A stretch of 64,000 bases of DNA from Chrysophaeum taylorii (lineage: Eukaryota > Sar > Pelagophyceae > Pelagomonadales > Pelagomonadaceae), in NCBI GenBank assembly GCA_029834535.1, contig JAQMWT010000316.1:124001-188000 (forward strand), in the 5' to 3' direction. The translations under genes and the position numbers were made by a program. The notes beneath the pieces are model-generated. The model was not told where the DNA came from and made no database searches. It worked only from the letters and a program-made list of their open reading frames with translations. Shown in pieces: positions 20,137 to 30,886 of the stretch; within the stretch, counting starts at the first letter, position 1; each line of letters begins with the position of its first letter.

Positions 20137-23014
20137 CTAAGGAGAAGAAGAAGATGATGAAGACGTGCTCTTCCCGACGAGAACAAACGCGCAAATCGCA
20201 CCGTATTTTTTTCTCCGGTAAGCAAGCGTCACGAGGCAGGAAAGGCCGCAGCACACGAAGGCCATGACACTAAGTCCTAGGTCGCCCGCGGGGACGACGA
20301 AGGCGATGGGCGTGTCCTCGCCGATCTTCCTCCCGCCCCTCGGGCCCTTGGAGCCGCCCGAGCCGTCGTTGTCGCGACCGCCGTACCTGTTGTGCCACTT
20401 CTTCTTCGCCTTGTCCGAGGCGAAGCCGCCAGACCAGTAGATTGAGGCGATGGTCCACGGCAAGCCCAAACCCAAAAAGACGTTGACCGAGTTTGATCCC
20501 GTGACGTTGCCCACGCTCGCGTCGGCGTTGTCGTCAGAGAGTGCGGCCGCTTTGGAGGCGAAGGCGTCGGGGAGCGAGGTTCCGAGGGCGACAAAAGTGA
20601 TCGCTGTTATGGTGTCGGGGAGCCCGATCTGGCACCCGAACAACGCGGCGAGGTCGCCGACAAACGCGGTGACGATGCCAATCATTACGAGTGCAACGAC
20701 AAAGCACGCCCAGCCTCCGCAGTAGCAGGTCGGCGGCACGAAGGCGAACAACAGCTTCCACGGGAGCGTGAGGGCGTGCATGACATACTGGAAAGCGCCC
20801 GGCCGCTCGAAATCATCGCCGTCGTCGCCGCCGTTGACGAAGAGAGCCTGCTGAAACTGCTTGAACCACGAGTCGGTGCCGACAGCCGTGTACGTGCTCT
20901 CGTGCTCGGCGACGTACTTTTGAACGTCCTGGAGCAGCTCCTTGGTCTCCTTGTCGGCCTCGATGACGACAACCAGTTTTCGGCGCTCGTGGAAAGACGC
21001 TCGGCTCGGTCCTTGAAGGTTGGAGAGTTTGAGGTGGAACTCCTTCGAGCCCTCGAACGCGTGGTTGTTTATGATTGGCACCAGTATGCTTTTCTCGACC
21101 TCGTGCGACTTGAAGCATAGCTTGCCGCGCTTTGGACGATAGTCGACGCTCTGCACAGCCGTGCCGTCGACCGTCTCGTATTCGCAGCTGATGTCGCCCG
21201 TCGACCCGTTAATGCGACGGACTTTCACGAGCGCGTTCTCGCACGCCTCGCTCACCACAATCCGCGCGACCTTGGACTGGGAAACCGTATCGTCGGCAGC
21301 GGCGGCGGCGGCGGCGGCGCTTCCCGCCGCCGCCGCCGCCGCCGCGGCAAAAGCGGGCTGTTGCTGTCGTTCGTCCTCGTCGCGCTGTTGTTGCTGGTCC
21401 TCCGCGTCCTCGTCGCGGAGGGGCAGCGACGACGACGACGACGACGACCCCGTTGCCACCGCAACTGGACTAGTGGTGATCGTGTCGGCAGGCATGGGCG
21501 CGACGACGGCGGGGGAGAAGACGATATTGTCGTCGAGGAAGCCGATTTCTCCGGGCTCGTCGTCGTCGATGATGGTCACTTCGGCTGTCGCGCCCGGACC
21601 CAGCTGGTGGTACGTCTGCTCCTTGCTCTCGTCCTTAAAGTGCATCTCGAGGAGGTCGACGTAGAAGCACTCGTCGTCCTCGGTCGCCTCGTCGTCGTGG
21701 AGCTTGATCTCGATCTCCTTAAATACCTCGCCGTCCTCGAAGGTCAGCACGCCCTCGGCCTTCTCGTAGTCGTCGCCGGCCTTGGCGGTGCCGTCGCGCG
21801 TCGCCCACTTGACCTTCATCGATCCGTGCGCGGGGTTTCTCATCACTCCGAGCGTCGAGTTTTTGTCGTTCTCGAGGAATGCGAACCGCGGATTCATGTC
21901 TCCGTTGACGTCGCTAAAGTAGACGCGCGGCTGAAAGTCCTTGGTCGACTTGGCCTTGGAAAGAAGCTTGCGATGGTCGCTCGGTTGGATCAGCTTGGGC
22001 GTCTTGCGTTTTTGCGCCGTCATCATTCGGATGGCGTTCATTCGCATGACCGCCCGGGATGGTTTGTTCTTGACCTGGAGCGCGAGTCTCCCGATAAGCT
22101 CGGCTTGTTCCTCTTTGGTCAGATCCTCGCTGTTGATTTTCTTCAGGATCTCCGAAAATTCGTAGGGGTGGTAGTGCGTCCCTCCCAACTGCACGACGTG
22201 GGGCTGCGGCGACACTCTCGCCGACAACTTGAACCATTTCTTGTCGGCGCCGTACGCGAGAAGCACGAGGAGCGGGAAGAACATGAACGTCAGAACCGCC
22301 TCCCACAACTCGACGACGTCGGGGGACCAAGGCCCCATCAGAATGATCAGGAGCCACACGTACGCGAAAATCGAAAAGAAACTTGTCGTCCGAAACACGC
22401 CCGTGTCCTCGATCGCTCGCATTTCGCCGTCGGGCAACGCCGTGACGCAAATCGCCGTGATCACGAGCAGATTGAACGATGCCGACCCGACGATCGTCGA
22501 CGGCCCGAGATCTCCCGTGAAGAACCCGTTAGACATGATCTCGATGACGCTCAGCAATATTTCCGGTGCTGATGAACCCAACGCCATCAGCGTCAAGTTT
22601 GCCACCGTTGGATTCCACACCTACGTTGTTGGTACGAAACGCGCTTCGAGCACGCGCCGTACCTTGACGACGATGTCTGTGCCTTTGATCTTCTTCTCGG
22701 CGGACGTTATCGTCTCGATGGCTGCCATGAAGATGTCGGCAACTATGCTCACTCCCAAGAACGCCCAAATGAGGCCAAAAAAATAGATCGTCGCGCGCAG
22801 GCCGTTTCCCAGAGGCGTGTTGTCCCACGTTCTGTTCTCCTTGTTTCCAAACAACGGAAGCAGCAGCCCGCCTTGCCCCTGCACATGGCACCAGCACTAC
22901 CTTGCGCGCGACTGGTCGACAACTGTGTGTGCTTACCGGGTCGCATATGCTGTCGCCGCCACCCGCCAGGACGACCGGAGGCATCGCCAAAAGCATTAAT
23001 AAGATAGCTTTCAT
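20137..23014 (-). CDS. Na+/Ca2+ exchanger (NCX) with Calx-beta domains, 3 exons
   Basis: Plasma-membrane-type Na+/Ca2+ antiporter. The model on the minus strand is exon 1 at 23014-22937, a 40-nt intron at 22936-22897 (GTAAGC..TAG), exon 2 at 22896-22663, a 42-nt intron at 22662-22621 (GTACGG..TAG) and exon 3 at 22620-20137. All joins are in phase, giving 931 residues. A signal peptide leads the protein. The alpha-1 repeat spans the second junction and contains GSSAPEI (about 119-125); the alpha-2 repeat has GTSLPDAF (about 781-788) and GSNSVNVFLGLG. The long cytosolic loop holds two Calx-beta domains: one around PRFAFLEND..DGTAKAGDDY..EDDECFYVDL, the other around ARIVVSEACENALVKV..DGTAVQSVDY. 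Poly-Gln and poly-Ala tracts separate them. Family length is about 900-970. Confidence 0.93.
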
Positions 23015-23264
23015 TTTGATTGTCACGTTATTTTGTTGTTATGAGAGTGCGAACCACCCATGTGCCGCTGCTGCTGCCGCTGATAAGGCGTGCACTTTCG
23101 GTGGCGCGACAATAATGCTCATATAGCGCGTCGCGCGTTATTAAAAATCACCAGGACCCAGATATACCTGGTACATCCATCCATCCATCCAGTTTAATAA
23201 TTCTATATAATAGTCCCTATTGCGATTTTTTTTTTGGAGGTGGTGACGTAATATCTATCGTTCG

Positions 23265-24320
23265 ATGATGGTCTTGCTCGATGCCGAGCGCAAGCCGAAG
23301 CGGCGCTGCTGCGGCCTGGGGTCCAAAGTCGAGACAGCCGTCCTTCCGGACGGCGGCTTGACGACCGAGTTCCAGAACTGGCGCATTTCCTTCGGCCACT
23401 CCAGACCGAGCTGGAAGGGTACGAAACTCCTGCAGGGAATCACCAAGGATTCTATCCTGGCCGATCGGGCGGGCGGCTTCGTCCATTCGCGCTTGTCTGA
23501 GATCGTGGCTCCTAAGACTTTGTTTGGCCCGAGCTACTACTTTCTCGAGTACCAATTACCTGCAGCGCCATTTCCCGTCCGCGTCGAGGTAGACGACGTC
23601 GATCAGCTCTGTCGAGCATACGACCAGTTCGCGACACTGCCAAGAAAAAGGTATAAAAAGCTCGTCCTCAAAGTGATTCCGCGGAACCCGGACGAGGAGG
23701 CCTCCGTCTTCGACGAGCGCCCCCCGAAGACCGTTAAATCGACGCGCCTCGACACGCGCGCGGCCCTGACTCGCTACCTCGTAGACCTCTACACCGCCGA
23801 CAAGCTCAAGCTCGCTACACTAAACGAAAGTATGAGAATGGACATCATCCAACTCCGCGCTGAGGTCTACGCCCTGCTTCCTGACCACGAAAAGGAGGAC
23901 CACGCATACCTTATCGCAGACCGCCGCGCGACCAAGCCCGAGCGTATGCCGCTTGAACAGCAGTACATCGAGGACCAGATCGACCTCCAGACCTACGCCG
24001 ATCGCAAAGACCCTGAACGGAAAATGAAGCGCGACAAGGCCCTTTGCGAATACCCGCTTCCCGAGCGCATGTACACGTGCGTCATTTGCCAACGTCAGGC
24101 CTGCGCCAACATAAAATGCATGGAGTGCGCTAACCGAGCCTGTCAAAATTGTATCGTCGCAAAGTTTGTGGACGGCCCTGACGATAGAGCCTTTGTCCTC
24201 TTTCACCACATTTGCTGCCTCAAGCTCGGCGACCCGACAAAAGTTCGAAAGCCAAAGTCGCGTGCAAAGACAGAGCGTTCCACTGGTGGTGCGCCTCTGT
24301 GGACCACTCGAGTTCGATAG
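23265..24320 (+). CDS. Unrecognised protein with C-terminal PHD/RING-like Cys cluster
   Basis: This 351-residue protein is not recognised. Its C-terminal quarter has a Cys/His series with paired spacing: C272-x2-C275, C285-x2-C288, C293-x2-C296, then H315-x2-C318. This fits a cross-brace zinc fold (PHD or RING type) and is an inference from spacing only. The N-terminal part is mixed alpha/beta without repeats. The gene sits in an AT-rich accessory block between an ATCC microsatellite (about 23177-23193) and a (TTTA)n array. It may belong to a mobile or fast-evolving family. Its codon use is less GC-biased than that of the neighbouring housekeeping genes. Confidence 0.55.
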   Translation: MMVLLDAERKPKRRCCGLGSKVETAVLPDGGLTTEFQNWRISFGHSRPSWKGTKLLQGITKDSILADRAGGFVHSRLSEIVAPKTLFGPSYYFLEYQLPAAPFPVRVEVDDVDQLCRAYDQFATLPRKRYKKLVLKVIPRNPDEEASVFDERPPKTVKSTRLDTRAALTRYLVDLYTADKLKLATLNESMRMDIIQLRAEVYALLPDHEKEDHAYLIADRRATKPERMPLEQQYIEDQIDLQTYADRKDPERKMKRDKALCEYPLPERMYTCVICQRQACANIKCMECANRACQNCIVAKFVDGPDDRAFVLFHHICCLKLGDPTKVRKPKSRAKTERSTGGAPLWTTRVR

Positions 24321-25159
<839 letters not shown>

Positions 25160-25700
25160 CCACAAAAGTGTCAGACGCCATTCAAATTCAAACGTGCACC
25201 CGCAGCGGGCTGTTTGGGGCCGCAGTGCTGCTCGACGTCGCCGTGTCGATCGACGTGCTCGGACTTGGAGCACCCAGAGACGTGCGGCATAAGCTACGTC
25301 GTGCACCCTCAGAGTGCGGTAGCTCGACGGACAAAATACGATAGGATGGGATATAGAACCAGGCCTTAAAGTGGTCTGGGCCCTCATCAATAGAAGTGAG
25401 TCCTAGTGCAATAGCTTGTTGTCGTTGCTGCCAATCAGTGCATATCTCAATGATAGAGCTATCTAAAGTTGAATTGCACTGTGGAGCCGCCTTTATAAGG
25501 GCTTCCCGAGATGTATAAATGAACATGGCGTCAGGACGAACTAACGACAGGAAACGTACGCCCGCGTGGTAGAGACAAAGTACGCCGACGGCACTTTCGC
25601 CTGGAAATGCGCGGCGCTGGGTTAATCGCACTCGCGCCTGGGCAAGAAGCTCAAGGCGGTGCGAACACACAGAGCGCCGTCGCGCGGAGGGGGTGGCGCC
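25160..25700 (+). mobile_element. Decayed dispersed element, copy B (FLYWCH-like zinc finger relic)
   Basis: This is a diverged copy of 12850-13165 with the same block order. Its two homologous halves (about 25165-25285 and 25555-25680) are separated by about 270 bp absent from copy A. The finger block here reads TFAWKCAALG followed by an in-frame stop, so it is dead. It ends about 160 bp before the TIR element at 25861. Confidence 0.5.
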
Positions 25701-26199
25701 GGGCGACACGTAGGAGTCAGACGCGCGCGCAGCCAGTGCGGGACGCGTGACGAGAGGGCGACGGGAGGTAGGGTTTTTCTAAAGTCGACTGCTGCGAGAG
25801 GGGCGTTGAGGCGTTTTTCAGAAGTCGACTAGTAGTCATACTAGCAGGATATCAATGTCTAGGGTCGGATAAGAAAGTTCGTACGAGCCGTTAACTATGT
25901 TTCAGTTTGTACTAAGACATACTCAACGGATCGCTGAGCTATGTTCATTTGTACTCAAGCAGTATGTGCCGCCACGCCGCGAGATCGTCGCGACGGAACT
26001 CGTCCCCATAGTGAAGTCGGCATCCTTTCGTCCCCTCACGCAAAAAAAGGAAAAAGCCCACGCATTGTAGGACCCGTCGTTGCGGCGCGGGCTAGTCTCG
26101 TTTTCCTAACTACTAATCGACAGATGTTTGTCTGTCTGTCTGTTTGTCTGTTGTTTGTTTGTCCTCGATGTGTATGGATCAGGTTGGCGCTGTTTGTCA

Positions 26200-26770
26200 G
26201 GATAGAAGGCGCGAGAGCCAGACAGTGATCCTCCAAGCCGTCTACGGCGACCTCGCAGACTATTTCCACGACCCGCGGCGGCTCTTTCAGCGCGCCATTC
26301 TCACGCCCCGTCGAAACGATGTTGTCGATGCTGACAACGCGCGCATGACCGCGGCCTTTTTTCCCGGAGACGAGGCGTCGGAGTTCTTTTCGGCCGACTA
26401 GGTTGGGTCGGAAGACGACGCCTCGCTCTTTACAGTCGAGTTTTCAACTCCCTGACAACCAACGGCATGCTGACTTTGATCGCGAGCTTAAAGTCTTCGC
26501 AACCTCGACCCGTCGCACGGCCACTGCAACGGTACCAGATACATGATCGATCGTGTCGTTGTCACCGAGGCTCCTCCAACCTGTATCGCTTAAGGCCCGC
26601 CTACGCCAAACGATCAACAAGAGCCAGGGCCAGACGCCCCGCGAGGTCGGCGTCCTCTAGGCGAAGCCCGTCTTCTGCCACGTCCAGCTCTACGTGGCTC
26701 TCTGTCGATCGGCAACCCCGAGGATATCCTCTTCTGGGTCGACGACTCCACCCTACCCCACACGTGCTGC
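26200..26770 (+). pseudogene. Helitron/Pif1-type helicase C-terminal fragment, inactivated
   Basis: Conceptual translation across several stops and frameshifts gives the ordered blocks of Helitron RepHel or Pif1-like helicase C-termini: FQRAILTPRRNDVVDADN, a PGDEASEFFSAD block, VEFSTP with an NSLTTNGM segment, RNLDPSHGHCNGTRYMI, INKSQGQTPREVGV (the helicase INKSQGQT motif) and PVFCHVQLYVALCR. Stop codons interrupt it at several points (for example after SAD and after the VGV block), so no product is made. No Rep nickase domain or N-terminal helicase motifs are present. This is a 3' remnant. The sequence is described as found; no repaired frame is proposed. Confidence 0.8.
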
Positions 26771-26812
26771 GCAATACCGATAAGCCCCCTCCCGGCGTCT
26801 ACACGCGCACTG

Positions 26813-27143
26813 TAGGTGAGCTTGCTGGGACCAGGTGAACTTACTGGGGTTTGAGATTGGGACTAGGTGAGCTGAGTGACCAGGTGAACTTACTGGGACC
26901 AGGTGAGCTTACTGGGGTTTTTAGAGTAAACTCAAGGGTTGGCGGCGCGTGCGGATCAAAGCAGCTTGGATTGGCGGGGGTGAGAGCGACGAGCTCAAAG
27001 GAGTTTGTGTGAGCACGATTGGGTTTACATCGAACTTACTGGGGTTAGAGATTTGGAATAGGTGAACTTACTGACCAGGTGAGCTTACTGGGACCAGGTG
27101 AACTTGCTGGGGTTAGAGATTGGGAGTAGGTGAACTTACTGGC
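26813..27143. repeat. Degenerate direct-repeat array, core AGGTGARCTTACTGG
   Basis: About ten copies of a roughly 17-19 bp unit (ACCAGGTGAACTTACTGGG and variants) occur in two clusters, 26813-26922 and 27026-27143, about 105 bp apart. Each cluster also contains a GGGGTTnGAGATTGGGAnTAGGTGA segment, so the clusters look like a duplicated block. The array lies just inside the inferred right terminus of the 1.3-kb element, which fits subterminal transposase-binding repeats (inference). Confidence 0.85.
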
Positions 27144-27530
27144 CTGCACTTGTCCGACCCTATCAATGATGAAAAGCCAAAACCCGCAGAGGTTATTATT
27201 CACCATACAGTTCCGTTAAATACGACCACTAAGATGCAACGGCAGTAGGTTTTGTCAGAATGACATTTGTGCTGTGTACAGCCAGTGTTGATGCTTCAAG
27301 TTCAAGGTTGGTTCAAGAGCTGAATAAATCAGCAGCTGTCTAGCGGGCCCTTTCGCAAAAATGGTCTTCGCCACCTCCAAGCTTGCTTGCAGCGGCGTCC
27401 CGTGCTACGTCGCTTCACTGAATCGTTACCGCCCTTGGCGAAATGTGTCGTCCATGTCGCGCTCCTGACAATACTGTCTCAGGTTCGCCGGAATACGAAC
27501 AGCAACCTCGAGAAGGCGGGGTCGCTCGAG

Positions 27531-27911
27531 ATGGATCCCGCGACATCGGCTGAGGTCGTGGGAACCGTGACGCGCGGCGAGTGCCAGCTCATCAATCGCG
27601 TTCTCCTCTCGTCGACCAGCATCCATGGCAACCTCGACGCCGTCCCGCACGCGTGTACGATCGCCGCCCCTGGCCAGGCCCCGGACACTCATCGCGCTTC
27701 GTGGATGTTTGGCTTCCTAGCGCGGCGCGCGACCAAGCTCGACCATGCGGTCAAGTGGCCTGAGGGCACCATCCAGACGCACCCCGAGGAGCATGTGACT
27801 GGAGGTGACATCACCCGCGGCGAGTGCACCGCTCTCGCCAAGCACCTCACCTCCACCTTTGGCACGCTCGGTCTCATGCCCGCCGCCTGCAAGAAGGTCA
27901 TGGACGCTTAA
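27531..27911 (+). CDS. Small unrecognised protein with two TRGEC repeats
   Basis: From the ATG at 27531 this is 126 residues. No family is recognised. Two internal segments resemble each other: VTRGECQLINRVL near the N-terminus and ITRGECTALAKHL near the C-terminus, each followed by a Ser/Thr-rich helix-like stretch. A possible upstream exon at 27361-27444 would join in phase through a 38-nt intron (27445-27482, GTGTCG..CAG) to give 170 residues, but that donor is weaker than the other introns here. It sits between the TIR element and the Rpp29/UTP15 pair and may not be a real gene. Confidence 0.4.
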   Translation: MDPATSAEVVGTVTRGECQLINRVLLSSTSIHGNLDAVPHACTIAAPGQAPDTHRASWMFGFLARRATKLDHAVKWPEGTIQTHPEEHVTGGDITRGECTALAKHLTSTFGTLGLMPAACKKVMDA

Positions 27912-28692
27912 CACGACGACTCTGTATCCATTTGCGCCTTCTTTGTTGGCGCGCTTTCTAGCACGCCCAAAATCGTGCCGCCGCGTACTCTTCTGCTTGT
28001 TATTCGGCGCTTTTCCGGCCGGCCGGCCTTGTTGTTTGTTAGCGTCCGATCGATCGGCCGATCGCTCGCTCGCTCGCTCGCGCGCGGAGATGAGGCAGGC
28101 ATATACATCTAAGCGTGCTACTGGTGTGCTCACGCGCGGATTTTCTCGTTGCGGTAGCCTGCTTCTTTTAACTTTATAAGAAAGAGACCGCGATGTGGTT
28201 TTTTCGTCGGTGACACGCGTTCGAGGCATGCTGGATTGCGGCGGGAATTGCGGTGCCTTCCGGGTCAAGAACAAGCCAGGCTCGAAAGGTAGGGCACCCG
28301 CCACCGCGCCATATGGCAAACACCCGGCGCGCAAAGCCAAGTCGTCGTCTACGTTTGCAAGGTGCGGACGCATACACGCGAGCTCCATCGACGTTTACGT
28401 CAGCCGTCGGCGGCGAACACGCGCCTACGTCAGTCGAGTCACGCCCGAGGTCTCTTGGCTAGATGAGCTGGTATTTCGAAGCCTCGGCTTATTAGTTTCG
28501 AGCCCGCGGACGCTTGTTTGGCCGCGTTATATCTATATCGCTGATGACGATCGGATATGGCGCCTACGCGGGTATCGACCGTCGTAATCGCGAGGGGCAT
28601 CATCAGACGACAAGTTCTTCTTCTTCTTCTTCGGAGTCGGACATAGCTATCCTACGAGACGCACCTCGGGGCGCTCGTCGCAGAGGTTTATA
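27912..28692. other. Intergenic, no supported gene
   Basis: A short (GCTC/CGAT)-rich palindromic stretch at about 28046-28084 and a TTC run at about 28616-28630 are the only features. Open frames here lack ATG starts and domains. Confidence 0.5.
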
Positions 28693-29259
28693 TCACAACC
28701 GGTCGATGAATTTGTCGCCGTCGAGCAGCAAGCACGGCCGCGTCAACGAGGGTCCGGGGTCCTCAAAGAGGAGCGCGAAGACGAGGCCGCGCTTTGGGAG
28801 GAATTTGACTTTCGGCCTCGGCCACTCGAGGACGCGAAAGGTTTGCCTGGTCTCCTCGATCACGACTCCGCACACGCCAACGTAGCTCTCGACGGGAGAT
28901 CCGACGACGGCGACGACCGCGCCGTGAGCGTCCATCTCGAGCGCCGCGCGATGCGCGCCGTCCCCCCGGAGGCCCACCGCCTGCCTCCGCCACGCCTCTC
29001 GCAGCCACGCCGTCTCCTCCCAGGACCCGAGTTCCGCCTCGCGTTTTCGCCGCTCCTCCCGCTGCGCGGATCGCCGTTCCTTTCGCCGCCCACCCGCATA
29101 AGGGATTGTCTTTTTTTTTGGAGCCCGCGACTCGGACAGCAACAGAGCGCGCCTCTTGAGCTTGGACTCGACGAGCTCGCGCCCGCGCGGCTCGTCGACC
29201 CACCGCGCGATCAGATCGAACACGTCCGAGCTTTTGGTTTTTGAAGAGGTTGTTTCCAT
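28693..29259 (-). CDS. POP4: RNase P/MRP subunit Rpp29 (POP4)
   Basis: This 188-residue protein is a subunit of RNase P and RNase MRP, which process tRNA 5' ends and pre-rRNA in the nucleus. An Arg/Glu-rich N-terminal half leads to the Sm-like beta barrel of the Rpp29/UPF0086 family: DAHGAVVAVVGSP, then YVGVCGVVIEETRQTF, then KVKFLPKRGLVFAL, then the final DGDKFIDRL. The block order and spacing match Rpp29. It lies 25 bp downstream of the UTP15 stop on the same strand, and both gene products act in RNA maturation in the nucleolus or nucleus. Confidence 0.88.
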   Translation of the reverse strand: METTSSKTKSSDVFDLIARWVDEPRGRELVESKLKRRALLLSESRAPKKKTIPYAGGRRKERRSAQREERRKREAELGSWEETAWLREAWRRQAVGLRGDGAHRAALEMDAHGAVVAVVGSPVESYVGVCGVVIEETRQTFRVLEWPRPKVKFLPKRGLVFALLFEDPGPSLTRPCLLLDGDKFIDRL

Positions 29260-29284
29260 TACTAATAAACATCCCGAGGGGGGT

Positions 29285-30886
29285 CTAGGACTGTTGGCCG
29301 ACCCGGGCAGCGAGGGCGCGCGCGGCGCCCGAGAGGTGGAGGAGAGAACGCTGGGTGTCGACCTCGGCGCGCGCCGCGGCCCGTATCTTTGCGAAAAGGT
29401 CGTCGACGGCGGGGATGGTGCCGATCGCGGGTTCGTAGAGGTGGATCGCGACGGCGGCTACGCGGACGAGCCTGTCGGCGTACCTCGGAGTGGCGACGTG
29501 GGCCGCCAGAAAGGAAAGGAGGGGCTCGAGGCGGTCCTCGTCCCGCTTCCCGAGGGCCGCCCTGAGGCCGCCGCGACGGTCGAGATCACCCAGCACGGCG
29601 ACAACGACCGCCGGATCCCGCGCGTCGAGGGCCGCGTCGAGCGCGCCGCCGTAGTCAAACTTTCGGAGGGCCTCGTCGTGCGGCATGAGTCGGGGTTTCT
29701 TCGTACGGGGCGTCGCGACAACGACGTCGGCGTGCGCGCCCTTGGGCAGCTCGAAGCCCTTGCCGCGCTGGAAGTGGCGGTAGGTGCCCGGGGGTGGCGC
29801 GAGCGACTGTTTGCGCGACCGGTGGTGTTTGGCCGTCGCGAGCCTGAGCCTCGCCTCGAGGACCCCCGTGGCCGTGCCGACCGCGAGGGCAAGGTCGTCG
29901 CGGCCGACCGCCACAGACAACACGGGGGCATCGAAGCGACCAACTCTAACGGACTCGAACGCGGACAGCGAGTGCGCCTTGACGACGCCGTCGTGCCCGC
30001 CCGACAAGAGGCGTCTTCCGCCCGACGCGAACGCGGCGCACGCGCCGGCCTTCGCGTGGGCGTCGCGGAAGGCGTGCACGCGTCGTCCCGTCGGTACGTC
30101 CCACAACACCACGTCGCGGCCGCCCGCGCTCGCGAGGAGGTCTCCGGAGCAGGCGATCGCCTCGACCCGGGGCCCGTGCTCGAAAAGGCGCGCCGACGCC
30201 GCCGCCGCCCGACAATCCCACAGAGCGACGACGCCCTCGGCCCCGCCGACCAGCCACGTATGCTCCCCGTAGGCCGCGACGCTTCGGACCTCGCCCCGCA
30301 TCGCGCCGACGCGCTCGCCCGTCGCCACGTCCCAGACGCGCGCGCCGTCGTCGCCGCCCGACGCGAGCAACGACGCGTCCAATCCCCAAGCCGTCGACCG
30401 CGCCGCGCGCCGCTCGGCCCCAATCTTGCGCAAGTCCTTGGGCGAAGCCCGACCCATCGTCCGCAGCTCGGCCCCCGTCGTCGCGTCCAGCACGTGCACG
30501 CCGCCGAACCCGTCGCCCGCGGCGATGAGTCGACCGTCGCCCCGCCAGCTCGCGCCGTCGCAAGCCGCCCCAAACTTACCCAGGGTCTTCGTCGACGGCT
30601 TGCGCGCGAGCGACCCGCCCTGTCGGAACCGCTCGCCCGTCGCCACGCCGAACACCGTCACGCTCAGGCTCGACGCGCACGCGAGCCGCAGCACGGGAAA
30701 TCCCTCGGCCGACCTCGTCTCGCTCGGCGCGAACGCGCACGCCGTGCACGCCCCGGCAAACTTGTGCGCGAAACACAGCTTCACCTGCGTCCGCCAGTAC
30801 CGCGACTCCGACGCCTCCAACGCGCTCCCCGAGCTCACGGCCGTCGGCACCTCGATCCGCGTCCTTTTAAAACTCGTGCTCTCCAT
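29285..30886 (-). CDS. UTP15: UTP15, WD40 component of the U3 snoRNP small-subunit processome
   Basis: This 533-residue protein belongs to the t-UTP/UtpA part of the SSU processome, needed for pre-18S rRNA processing and rDNA transcription in the nucleolus. The N-terminal roughly 320 residues form WD40 repeats (recurrent GGDDGARVWDVATG, GGAEGVVALWDC, GGRDVVLWDVPTG and GGHDGVVKAHSL type ends). The C-terminal UTP15 domain begins with a PPGTYRHFQRGKGF linker, continues with LRKFDYGGALDAAL and ends with a helical Ala/Arg region. Length matches the family (about 500-520). The ATG at 30886 starts the conserved region without a leader. It is followed 25 bp later by POP4. Confidence 0.92.
   Translation of the reverse strand: MESTSFKRTRIEVPTAVSSGSALEASESRYWRTQVKLCFAHKFAGACTACAFAPSETRSAEGFPVLRLACASSLSVTVFGVATGERFRQGGSLARKPSTKTLGKFGAACDGASWRGDGRLIAAGDGFGGVHVLDATTGAELRTMGRASPKDLRKIGAERRAARSTAWGLDASLLASGGDDGARVWDVATGERVGAMRGEVRSVAAYGEHTWLVGGAEGVVALWDCRAAAASARLFEHGPRVEAIACSGDLLASAGGRDVVLWDVPTGRRVHAFRDAHAKAGACAAFASGGRRLLSGGHDGVVKAHSLSAFESVRVGRFDAPVLSVAVGRDDLALAVGTATGVLEARLRLATAKHHRSRKQSLAPPPGTYRHFQRGKGFELPKGAHADVVVATPRTKKPRLMPHDEALRKFDYGGALDAALDARDPAVVVAVLGDLDRRGGLRAALGKRDEDRLEPLLSFLAAHVATPRYADRLVRVAAVAIHLYEPAIGTIPAVDDLFAKIRAAARAEVDTQRSLLHLSGAARALAARVGQQS

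Larger units (their letters stand above)
25861..27161. mobile_element. Candidate 1.3-kb TIR element, parent of the 257-bp MITE
   Basis: The left 245 bp (25861-26105) are about 98% identical to the MITE at 34549, beginning with the same AGGGTCGGATAAG terminus. The right boundary is inferred at 27149-27161, where CTTGTCCGACCCT is an inverted match (11 of 13) to the MITE right end. Flanks ATCAATGTCT and ATCAATGATG share 7 of 10 bases, an imperfect target duplication. The interior holds a dead helicase fragment and the tandem motif array. The left end is well supported; the right end is inference. Confidence 0.55.

Noticed and set aside
22606-22620. A 15-nt GTACCAACAACGTAG intron (read on the minus strand at the NCX junction).
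   Set aside because: Removing it would leave a clean frame, but a 42-nt intron using an upstream GT matches all the other introns in size and restores the alpha-1 sequence better.
26813-27143. CRISPR-like array.
   Set aside because: The repeat units are degenerate, spacing is irregular with no unique equal-length spacers, and the organism is a eukaryote.
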